From Clostridium sp. (GTDB lineage Bacteria; Bacillota; Clostridia; Lachnospirales; Lachnospiraceae): a stretch of DNA of 33,844 nt. The notes under the pieces are model-generated. The model was not told the origin of the DNA, did no database searches, and was given only the letters and a program-made list of their open reading frames with translations. Below are positions 1 through 7,590 of the stretch, piece by piece. The first letter of the stretch is position 1. Each line of letters starts with the position of its first letter. A program made the position numbers and the translations under genes. The stretch lies in NCBI GenBank assembly GCA_023663815.1, contig JAMPGS010000022.1, positions 1-33,844 of the forward strand. The letters are read 5' to 3'.

Positions 1-631
1 ATTCCAGCTCCCCAAGCCTGCCGCCGTCCACCGTGTAGGCATAGTCCGCGCCAAAGAGCTTTACGTCAAAGTAATCCGCTCCGGCCCCCACCTCCTCGTC
101 CGGCGTAAATCCAAGCCTTATTTTGCCGTGGGCAATTTCCGGATGCTCTAACAAATACTCCGCCATGGCCATAATTTCCGCCACGCCCGCCTTGTCGTCC
201 GCGCCAAGAAGGGTTGTTCCATCCGTCACAATCAGCCTTTTTCCCTTGTACAAGGGCAGTTCAGGAAAATCTGCGGTTTTCATCACCACCTGCTTTTCCT
301 CGTTTAAAATAATGTCCTCCCCATCGTAATCCTCGATTATCCGAGGCTTTACCCCCGCGCCCGTAACGGCCGGGGAAGTATCCATATGGGCGATAAAGCC
401 TATCACCGGCGCGCTCCCGCATCCGGCGGAAGCCGGAACAGAGGCGTACACATAGCACCGCTTTTTATCATATTCAATCTCCTCCGCTCCCATCTCCTGC
501 AATTGCTCTACTAAAACCTTTGCCAGATTGTGCTGCTTTTCCGTGGAGGGCGTGGATACGCCCACAAAATCCTCCGACGACTCTGTGTCGATAACCGCAT
601 ACCTCAAAAAATTTTCAATCACTTTCTCCAT
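1..631 (-). CDS. pepT: Peptidase T (tripeptide aminopeptidase), 5' part only
   Basis: N-terminal 210 codons of a zinc-dependent M20-family aminopeptidase that removes the N-terminal residue of tripeptides in the cytoplasm. The reading frame starts MEKVIENFLRYAVIDTESS and contains the metal-site signature IAHMDTSPAVTGAGVKP, followed by VTDGTTLLGADDKAGVAEIM (second metal-site Asp) and TPDEEVG (catalytic Glu pair), all typical of PepT. The ATG at 631 follows AAGAGGAG at a good distance. The gene runs off the left edge of the window, so the C-terminal half (dimerisation domain end and last metal ligand) is not visible. It diverges from the hybrid sensor kinase gene. Seen: motifs and start; known: family chemistry. 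Confidence 0.93.
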   Translation of the reverse strand, partial: MEKVIENFLRYAVIDTESSEDFVGVSTPSTEKQHNLAKVLVEQLQEMGAEEIEYDKKRCYVYASVPASAGCGSAPVIGFIAHMDTSPAVTGAGVKPRIIEDYDGEDIILNEEKQVVMKTADFPELPLYKGKRLIVTDGTTLLGADDKAGVAEIMAMAEYLLEHPEIAHGKIRLGFTPDEEVGAGADYFDVKLFGADYAYTVDGGRLGELE

Positions 632-684
632 TTATATCTCCTCTTAAATATTTTTTTAAATGCTATATTATCTTCCCTTTTATG

Positions 685-750
685 TCAAATACTTTTTATC
701 CGGCTCAAATACTTTTATCCAGCTTAAATATTTTTTACCCGCTCAAAACA
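685..750. repeat. Tandem 19-20 bp direct repeats upstream of the sensor kinase
   Basis: Three consecutive imperfect copies of TCAAATACTTTTTATCCGGC: 685-704 (20 bp), 705-723 (19 bp) and 724-742 (19 bp, more diverged), then a truncated TCAAAA at 743-748. The array ends three bases before the -35 element of the kinase promoter (753). A period of about two helical turns puts every copy on the same DNA face, as for arrays of regulator sites. The array also lies upstream of pepT on the other strand, so either gene could be the target. Confidence 0.7.
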
Positions 751-752
751 CC

Positions 753-780
753 TTGCATTTTTCACCCAAGAGACTATACT
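753..780 (+). promoter_or_regulatory. Sigma-A-type promoter of the hybrid sensor kinase
   Basis: TTGCAT (753-758), 16-bp spacer, TATACT (775-780); transcription would start near 787, leaving a leader of about 100 nt before the ATG at 887. Confidence 0.6.
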
Positions 781-798
781 AAAAATAAGAGGTTACAC

Positions 799-814
799 AC
801 AGCATCCATGCTGT
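799..814. other. Inverted repeat in the sensor kinase leader
   Basis: ACAGCAT-CC-ATGCTGT is a perfect 7-bp dyad just downstream of the predicted transcription start. There is no T-run, so it is not a terminator. It could be an operator or a small RNA hairpin; nothing further can be said. Confidence 0.4.
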
Positions 815-886
815 AAGGTTATGTTTTCAGGCGCACGAGCAGTCTTTCTTTTTCCCGTAACGCCAAGGTCATGGAGGTAATTTGAA

Positions 887-3844
887 ATGACTGAAAAAAT
901 CAAAAAGTATCATCAATTGCTAGTAATTATTCTGATTGTGGCATGTATGGGAGTTATTATGATATTCGGGGCCAACTATGTAAAAAAGCTGCGCCGCAAC
1001 CTGCAGGACAACGCAATCCAAAATGTCATGACTGTCACTAAACAGCAACAGCAGGATTTTGACACCTTTACCATGAAGGAGCGGGAAGAGCTCTTAAGCT
1101 ACGCGGAGTTTTTCTCCCAAAAAGACGTCACGCCGGAAGACATTCAACAGCTTCTAACGCTCCCCAGCGAGGCGGACGCAATTTATCTGGCGGCATGTCT
1201 CGACGATGGCTGGGTATGCGGCACTTCCTTCGACGATATCCGGCAGTTAGAGGAAGAGGATTTAAATGTCTACCGTTCCCTTGACGGCAGCGGCTTCCGG
1301 GAACCCTATACGGGACTTTACTCCGGCACCCTGCGATTCGGTTATTACGAAATTTTTACCTTCAAAAACGGCCATAAAGGCCTGATTCAAAAAAGCTTTG
1401 ACCGCAGCAAGGTTTCCGAATCTTTTTCGCTGTCCTTCTACAACGATCAAGGCTTTGCCCACATTATCAACCAAAAGGGGGATATCCTTCTGCGTCCTGA
1501 CGGCATCACGGGAAATCTTTACAACAATATTTTTGATTTAATTATTGAAAATCACGGCCAGCAAAAAGACGTTGACCGCCTGAAAGAAGAGCTAAACGCC
1601 CACGGGGCGGGCAGCATGACCGTATCCGGCGACGCGGGCGAGTTTGTTTATACCTATACTCCGCTGGAGAGCATGACGGAATGGTATCTTGTCTCCGTGG
1701 TCCCGCTGGACGCGCTCACGGAGGAGACGAATCAAATTTTACTTGATTTTCAAATGGCGTTAGGGCTCCTTATCCTATTCCTATTTATCTGCGCCATGTT
1801 TATCCTGCTGGTTTTTCGCACTCAAAGGCATCTTCTTGCAAAGGACAAGGAAATCGAGTACCAAGAACAATTTTTTAATATCTTTGCCAGCTACCTTGCC
1901 ACCAACACCAACGACGTGTACATCATGCTGGATCATGAGACGGAAACCCTTGAATACGTCAGCCCCAACGTGGAGCGGGTACTTGGCGTAAAGGCGGAGA
2001 ATTTACTTGACTATATCTGGGACGATGATTTTGCAGCATCCCCCGAAGCTACAAAGGCCTACTATGCCGAGCTCAACGCCTTAACCCCCGGCCAGTCTAC
2101 AAAGCCCCGGAACACCGAGAGAGTTAATCCCAAAACCGGCGAGCGCAAATATTTTGTGGAAAACGCCTACTGCACCTCTATTCAGGGCCGTACCAAGCGG
2201 ATAAGCTATATCTCCGACCGCACCACGGAGCGCATGGCTCAGGATTCCCTAGCGGAAGCCCTGCGCATGGCGCAGGCCGCCAATGACGCCAAGAGCGCGT
2301 TTCTTGGGAGCGTCAGCCACGATATCCGTACCCCCATGAACGCCATCATTGGTTTTCTTGCCCTCATGCGGGACGAGGTGGATAAACCCGATACGGTAAT
2401 GGAATACAATAAGCGCATTGACGCCGCCAGCCAGCATCTTCTTGGGCTTATCAACGACGTGCTGGATATGAACAAAATCGAGAGCGGCAGCGCCACGCTG
2501 AATATCTCCGAGATGAATCTGGCTGAGGTTATCGATGAGATTAACACTATTATCCGCCCTCAGTCCAACAATAAAAATCAAACCTTTGACATTTATGTCT
2601 CCCATCTGGCCTATGAGCACGTGCTGGGCGACAAGCTGCGCATCAACCAAATTTTGATTAACCTTTTATCAAATGCCGTGAAATACACCCCTGAACACGG
2701 AATCATTCAAATGCGGGTAGATGAGCTTCCGCAGGTGGTTGACAACTACAGCCGTATCCGCTTTACCGTCAGTGACAACGGCATGGGCATGAGCAGCGAT
2801 TACCTACAGATTGTTTTCGACCCCTTTACCCGCGAGGACAACGAGTCCAAACGCCAGATACAGGGCACCGGCCTTGGCATGGCAATCACCAAGAGTTTGG
2901 TAGATTTGATGGGCGGCAGCATCAGTGTGGAAAGCACCCAAAATGTTGGAACCACTTTCACGGTAGAGCTTGAGCTTTGTATTCAGGAAAAGGAGGACGA
3001 CCCTAAATTCTGGAACGACCACAAGATAACAAGCATGATTGTTGCCGACGACGAGGAGGAAGTCTGCCTTAATATTGTCAAAACCATGTCGCAGACAGGC
3101 GTGGTTACGGACTATGCCACCGACGGAAAAACCGCTATTCAAATGATGCGCTCCGCCCGCGAGGCGGGAAGGCCCTACAACCTGATTCTCCTTGACTGGA
3201 AAATGCCGAACTTAAACGGGCTGGAGACCGCGCGGCTTATCCGCAAAAATTATCCCGACAACATTCCAATCCTTCTTCTCACCGCCTATGACTGGAGCGA
3301 AATCGAGGAGGAGGCCAAGGAAATCGGCGTGGATCATTTTATGCCGAAGCCCTTCTTTATGAGCACCTTCAAACAGGCAATCCAGCGGATTATGGGGAGT
3401 ATCAAAAAGAAAGAATCCAGCCAGATAAGTGCCGTAAAAGATAAACATATTTTAGTGGTTGACGATATCGATCCCAACCGGCTTGTCCTAGTGAAAATCC
3501 TCACCACGCAGGGCGCTATCTGCGATACCGCCGCCAACGGCCACGAGGCGGTAAAGAAATTCGAGGCCTCCAAACCCGGCAAATACGATTTGATTTTAAT
3601 GGACGTGCAGATGCCCGTGATGGACGGCTACACCGCAACGAGAATGATTCGGAGCAGCGGCCACCCTTCGGCCAAGACAATCCCCATTATCGCCATGACG
3701 GCCAACGCCTTTGTGGAGGATGTGCGGAACGCCATTGACTCCGGCATGGACGCCCACGTGGCGAAGCCAGTTCAGCGGGATATCTTAAACGCCACTATTC
3801 AACAGGTTTTTGACAGTCGATTGGAGAAGGCGGGAAAAGATTGA
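887..3844 (+). CDS. Hybrid sensor histidine kinase with two receiver domains
   Basis: A 985-residue membrane sensor kinase. Domains in order: TM helix ~11-31; extracellular sensing region ~32-288 (Cache-like by layout, ligand unknown); TM helix ~290-311; PAS domain ~330-445; HisKA with phospho-acceptor His478 in SVSHDIRTPMNAIIGF; HATPase with N box (NLLSNAVKYTP), DNGMGM and GTGLGM; REC1 (~716-835, phospho-Asp770 in LLDWKMP, Lys821); REC2 (~853-975, phospho-Asp906 in LMDVQMP, Lys960). No HPt domain is present, so relay to a separate HPt protein, or direct regulation through the receivers, is needed. The ATG at 887 follows GGAGGT. No partner regulator gene lies in the window. The 3' end overlaps the convergent MFS gene by 60 bp. 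Confidence 0.93.
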   Translation: MTEKIKKYHQLLVIILIVACMGVIMIFGANYVKKLRRNLQDNAIQNVMTVTKQQQQDFDTFTMKEREELLSYAEFFSQKDVTPEDIQQLLTLPSEADAIYLAACLDDGWVCGTSFDDIRQLEEEDLNVYRSLDGSGFREPYTGLYSGTLRFGYYEIFTFKNGHKGLIQKSFDRSKVSESFSLSFYNDQGFAHIINQKGDILLRPDGITGNLYNNIFDLIIENHGQQKDVDRLKEELNAHGAGSMTVSGDAGEFVYTYTPLESMTEWYLVSVVPLDALTEETNQILLDFQMALGLLILFLFICAMFILLVFRTQRHLLAKDKEIEYQEQFFNIFASYLATNTNDVYIMLDHETETLEYVSPNVERVLGVKAENLLDYIWDDDFAASPEATKAYYAELNALTPGQSTKPRNTERVNPKTGERKYFVENAYCTSIQGRTKRISYISDRTTERMAQDSLAEALRMAQAANDAKSAFLGSVSHDIRTPMNAIIGFLALMRDEVDKPDTVMEYNKRIDAASQHLLGLINDVLDMNKIESGSATLNISEMNLAEVIDEINTIIRPQSNNKNQTFDIYVSHLAYEHVLGDKLRINQILINLLSNAVKYTPEHGIIQMRVDELPQVVDNYSRIRFTVSDNGMGMSSDYLQIVFDPFTREDNESKRQIQGTGLGMAITKSLVDLMGGSISVESTQNVGTTFTVELELCIQEKEDDPKFWNDHKITSMIVADDEEEVCLNIVKTMSQTGVVTDYATDGKTAIQMMRSAREAGRPYNLILLDWKMPNLNGLETARLIRKNYPDNIPILLLTAYDWSEIEEEAKEIGVDHFMPKPFFMSTFKQAIQRIMGSIKKKESSQISAVKDKHILVVDDIDPNRLVLVKILTTQGAICDTAANGHEAVKKFEASKPGKYDLILMDVQMPVMDGYTATRMIRSSGHPSAKTIPIIAMTANAFVEDVRNAIDSGMDAHVAKPVQRDILNATIQQVFDSRLEKAGKD

Positions 3845-5095
3845 TAATTCAAGCCTCCTTCCACAACTTCCTTTTAAGTTGCCAATCAGGAAAAATATAA
3901 AAATCGATACTGTACCTGTTAAAAGATATAGTTCTTTAACCGGCAGCAGCGTCGAAAATCCAGCCAGCATAAACGAACCAATCGGAAGCGACGAACAGGC
4001 CAGCGCGTTAAATATCCCGCTGACCCTTCCAACAAATTCCTCCGGCACTCGGCTCACGAACAAAACCTGAACCGTGACGCCGATCATGGAATTTACGGCT
4101 CCAAAAGCAAGGGCCACAAGGAAATAACTGATATATTTTCCTTCTGTGGAAGGGTTCATTCCAATCAAAATATAAAAGAAATAAAGCAAGCCTATCAGAA
4201 TCCCTCCCCTGATAAGCGTTTTTTCCTCTGTCATTCTCCGCGATATCGTCGGTAAAATCAACGCCCCCAGTATCATACCAATTGTAATCGCCGTTCCTCC
4301 CACTGACATTGCAAACACGTCCAGTTTCAAATACTCGCTAATATAGGCCGCCTGCAGATTTTCAATCGGCAGAGTACATAAATTCTGCGCCACACAGATA
4401 ATGCAGACCATAATTACCAGACTGCTTTTCTTTACATAACCAAATCCCGCTTTTAATGTTCTCCAATAGCCCTCTAATTGAAATACTGGTTTTTTACCTG
4501 CCTCTCTCTTTGCTTTTATAAACGAAAGCAAAAGCCCGGAGGCTAAAAAAGTAACGGCATCCACAAACAAAGCCCCGCCAATCCCAATGCTTCCTATAAT
4601 AATCCCGGCTCCTCCCATTCCAATTAATTCCGCAGTCCGCCTCGCCCCTTGGTCCAGAGAAACGGCGGATTTATAATTTTCTTTTTTCAATATCTGCGGC
4701 AGAATCGCCAGCCCGTTGGGAATCCGTAACGCCTCGATTGAAGAGTTTAAAAAAGTAAAAATAAGCAAATGCCACGGCCTTATAAAACCCATAAGCATAA
4801 AAATGCCTGTAATAAAAACCACGCCGCCACGCAGGATATCACAGAGCACAATCACCCGTTTTTTGCGAAAGTATTCCGTCAACGCACCCCCAAGGGGCTG
4901 AAATAAAACTGTCGGAATCATATTCACGCCCATTATAACGGACAGCCACGCCGACGAGCCCGTCAATTGGTAAACCAGCCAGCTATATGCAACGGCGTCC
5001 ACAGAATCCCCAAAGCGGCTTATGACATTCGCCAAAACAACGTACCGGAAATTTTTTTCTTCATTTAAGATATCTGCATAGCCGTTTGATTTCAT
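3785..5095 (-). CDS. MFS transporter (MFS_3 / drug- or siderophore-exporter type)
   Basis: A 436-residue major facilitator with about 12 hydrophobic segments. Its N-terminus (NVISRFGDSVDAVAYSWLVYQLTGS) is typical of the MFS_3 / EntS-like exporters, which use the proton gradient to export small hydrophobic molecules across the cytoplasmic membrane. I chose the ATG at 5095 because GAGGTT lies about 7 nt before it; the ATG nine codons earlier (5122) has no ribosome-binding site. The 3' end overlaps the sensor kinase gene by 60 bp in convergent orientation. The substrate cannot be inferred. It lies 44 bp downstream of the Rpn-family gene and could be co-transcribed with it. Confidence 0.85.
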   Translation of the reverse strand: MKSNGYADILNEEKNFRYVVLANVISRFGDSVDAVAYSWLVYQLTGSSAWLSVIMGVNMIPTVLFQPLGGALTEYFRKKRVIVLCDILRGGVVFITGIFMLMGFIRPWHLLIFTFLNSSIEALRIPNGLAILPQILKKENYKSAVSLDQGARRTAELIGMGGAGIIIGSIGIGGALFVDAVTFLASGLLLSFIKAKREAGKKPVFQLEGYWRTLKAGFGYVKKSSLVIMVCIICVAQNLCTLPIENLQAAYISEYLKLDVFAMSVGGTAITIGMILGALILPTISRRMTEEKTLIRGGILIGLLYFFYILIGMNPSTEGKYISYFLVALAFGAVNSMIGVTVQVLFVSRVPEEFVGRVSGIFNALACSSLPIGSFMLAGFSTLLPVKELYLLTGTVSIFIFFLIGNLKGSCGRRLELSIFSRLLQSTVKNLLNSGV

Positions 5096-5139
5096 TGCGA
5101 ACCTCGTAGTTTTGTGTTTCATTTTTGTATATTCTGAAA

Positions 5140-6111
5140 TTACACGAACTCAACTTCTCTCTTCTCGATAATGGCTTTAATTTCCTCAATACTTTTTTCT
5201 GCCACATCCGCTATCTGCTCCAATGTATAGCCTTTATCGTGCATACTTAAAATTATCTTGGCTTCCCCTATTTCAATCCCGTCTTCCCTAATTCCCTGAC
5301 TAAGATTGCACATAACGCTCACATCCTTTCTCATGCTATCCGCTATCGGAATATTATACTCCGTTTCAATAATGTCCAGTTTTTCGTCTGAAGAAAGGCT
5401 CTTCGACAGCAATGTTCCTAGCAGGCGATGCAGTCCATACTCCCCGCCGCGCTCTGGAAGATTCCTTGACAGCCCGATTAAAACAATATTTAACAGGTCA
5501 ATTTTTCCTCTCCATTCATAAGAACCAAGCAGGGCATCATTCATCAAATGTACATAATTCATGCTATTTTCGTCCATATTCATGCAAATCCATATACTAA
5601 ATACCCGCTTTATATCGTCATAATTGGTATTTACAAAATCTCTTTCTTTCTGCGAGGAGACCAAACGGCTCACATAAAATATTGCCCGGTTGAGTATATT
5701 ATATTCCGCAGGCTCGTCCTTTTGCGCTTCCACATTTACAATAATCTGCGAAAGCTCGCTCTTTGCACCGTCTGCGTCTGGTATGCGCACATAAAACACA
5801 ATATCGAATCTGATAAGTCCTTCGCTTACCTCCGTATTTTCTGTATTAAAGCCGACTACTCTCTGCCCCTTCTTTTCGTTTTCTACATTCGTCAGCCCCG
5901 GCTCTACCGGAATCGCGCTGATAAACGGTTCCCCCTCAATATAAAAAACCACATCTTTCGGGTTCATTCCTTTAAACTCATCAACGGTTTTTACCAAGAT
6001 ATGCGCTAAAATAATTTTATTCCCCAGCAGCCGTTTCGCCTTTTCATCATACTGAGCATCCGTATCTGTGACGTTTACCGCATTTTTTATTTCTGTGTCC
6101 ATAGAACGCAT
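5140..6111 (-). CDS. Rpn family PD-(D/E)XK nuclease / putative transposase-related protein
   Basis: A 323-residue protein of the Rpn / 'PD-(D/E)XK nuclease family transposase' group that is abundant in Clostridia. The nuclease core is visible as IRFDIVFYVRI (Asp) followed by IIVNVEAQKDE (E-x-Q/K-like site). The C-terminus has the characteristic short helix-turn-helix-like tail (SMHDKGYTLEQIADVAEKSIEEIKAII). E. coli Rpn proteins are known DNA endonucleases that promote RecA-independent recombination; activity here is inferred. AAGGAGG lies about 15 nt before the ATG, a long spacing, so the exact start is uncertain. No flanking inverted repeats that would mark a transposon were noticed. Confidence 0.78.
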   Translation of the reverse strand: MRSMDTEIKNAVNVTDTDAQYDEKAKRLLGNKIILAHILVKTVDEFKGMNPKDVVFYIEGEPFISAIPVEPGLTNVENEKKGQRVVGFNTENTEVSEGLIRFDIVFYVRIPDADGAKSELSQIIVNVEAQKDEPAEYNILNRAIFYVSRLVSSQKERDFVNTNYDDIKRVFSIWICMNMDENSMNYVHLMNDALLGSYEWRGKIDLLNIVLIGLSRNLPERGGEYGLHRLLGTLLSKSLSSDEKLDIIETEYNIPIADSMRKDVSVMCNLSQGIREDGIEIGEAKIILSMHDKGYTLEQIADVAEKSIEEIKAIIEKREVEFV

Positions 6112-6180
6112 ATCTATTTGTCGTATCCTCCTTTACTTCATCAGCAAATTCAAAAGCCATTCCAAAAAAGTATATAATTA

Positions 6181-7590
6181 TCAAACAACAAACGCCAAAA
6201 TCACAAACGCCAGCACGGTCAAAACAGACTGTAATATGAGAAGTAAAACGCTTCCGCTTCCAAAATCTGGAACCAGCGCAAGGGTCAAAAACATATAGGA
6301 GAAGAAAAAGCTATTTTTTACCCAGCTTATCCTCTTTCCGTATACGGCCCTTTTCTCTTCCCCTGCCATGAGGCGGCTAATTCCAAACCAAATTGATCCT
6401 ATGATAAAATAACCTATTACCCGGCCAAAGGACGCACCCTTAATCAATATCTCGGACATATATTTCGGAGCAATAACGGCAAAAGCCGCCCCCGCAATAA
6501 GTTCAATCTTATTTCCTCTTCTTACCTCTTCCTTTGAATAAAGCTTAGAAGTCTCATATTTCATAGGAATTTCTATCCCGTTTTCCCTTGCAGCAAGCTC
6601 TTTGCCCGCGTTTGTCCTGATAATAAACATAAAGCCCAGCACAGAAGTAAAAATCAAAAATATTCCAATGCCGGTGGAAACAAATTTCTCCAATATGCCC
6701 ATCCACTCCGGGCCGTCGCCATCAATGTCGATTCTGCATATTTCTATCACGGACAAAAGCTTCTCATATTTTGACATTTGAATTCCCATCAAAATCTGAT
6801 AAAGCGCATATATTACAACCGCTACAAGCTTTGTTACCCTTCCCAAATACTCGAAAAGGAATATCTGCAGTTCATAAAGCAAAATAAATAATAAGAAATA
6901 GGAACAGCACACAACAAATACAGAAGGATAGCTAAAGCTTTCCGCAATGGAAGAAACCGCATATCTGCCTAAAATCCAAAAGTGCACAACCAGCAGTACC
7001 GTAAACAGCGCACACAGTAACAGCTTATCCCACGCGGCGGTTTTACCCTTGACCTTCTGCGCCTTATCCTTGTATTCTGCAAGGGTTTTCTCATACTGAT
7101 TCACATTTCCGACGGATACCCCGGCAATGTGGCTAAAGCCCTGCGCGGCTATCTCTTTATACCATTTTTCAGCCTTGCCAAGCTCTGATTTTATGGAATT
7201 CGACAGTCCCGCTATTTTGTCAAGCTCGCGCCCAGCGTTTTTGGAATATACCAGCATAAGCAAGCGCCAGCCGCCAAAAACAAGGAGCCCCGCGAAAAAT
7301 AAATTGTATATCATTGAAAAATATCCTTCCAAAACGCCGAAGTTCCATCTTGAAAATAAATATCTTTCTATGTAGGTGAACGCCAGCCCGTGCATTATCA
7401 AGCCGATTACGCCAACCGCCGCGCACAGGGCCATAAGCACATTTTCTTTGTTGGAAAATTCATGATAAAACTTATCCGTTTCTTTATATCTGATGCTTGT
7501 ATTCTCGCACTCCTTCAATAAATTCAGCGCGTAAGATTTTGCCTCTTTATATGCGCCGTCAAGATATTTTGTTGAACTTTTGTCATTCAT
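6181..7590 (-). CDS. Polytopic membrane protein of the kinase island, unknown function
   Basis: A 469-residue protein with about ten hydrophobic segments (e.g. VLMALCAAVGVIGLIMHGLA, FVVCCSYFLLFILLYELQI, LLLILQSVLTVLAFVILAFV). A ~75-residue charged, helical cytoplasmic-looking stretch (KNAGRELDKIAGLSNSIKSE onward) lies between TM2 and TM3. No family was recognised. The stop of the upstream kinase and this ATG share one base (TGATG), which implies translational coupling; AGGGAGG precedes it. A GTG one codon earlier is an alternative start. It is the last gene of the island, so it may be the membrane target, sensor or anchor of the phosphorylation pathway (inference). Confidence 0.8.
   Translation of the reverse strand: MNDKSSTKYLDGAYKEAKSYALNLLKECENTSIRYKETDKFYHEFSNKENVLMALCAAVGVIGLIMHGLAFTYIERYLFSRWNFGVLEGYFSMIYNLFFAGLLVFGGWRLLMLVYSKNAGRELDKIAGLSNSIKSELGKAEKWYKEIAAQGFSHIAGVSVGNVNQYEKTLAEYKDKAQKVKGKTAAWDKLLLCALFTVLLVVHFWILGRYAVSSIAESFSYPSVFVVCCSYFLLFILLYELQIFLFEYLGRVTKLVAVVIYALYQILMGIQMSKYEKLLSVIEICRIDIDGDGPEWMGILEKFVSTGIGIFLIFTSVLGFMFIIRTNAGKELAARENGIEIPMKYETSKLYSKEEVRRGNKIELIAGAAFAVIAPKYMSEILIKGASFGRVIGYFIIGSIWFGISRLMAGEEKRAVYGKRISWVKNSFFFSYMFLTLALVPDFGSGSVLLLILQSVLTVLAFVILAFVV

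Noticed and set aside
5548..6009. Plus-strand 153-codon frame antisense to the Rpn-family gene
   Set aside because: The Rpn frame has family motifs and a ribosome-binding site; the antisense frame has neither.
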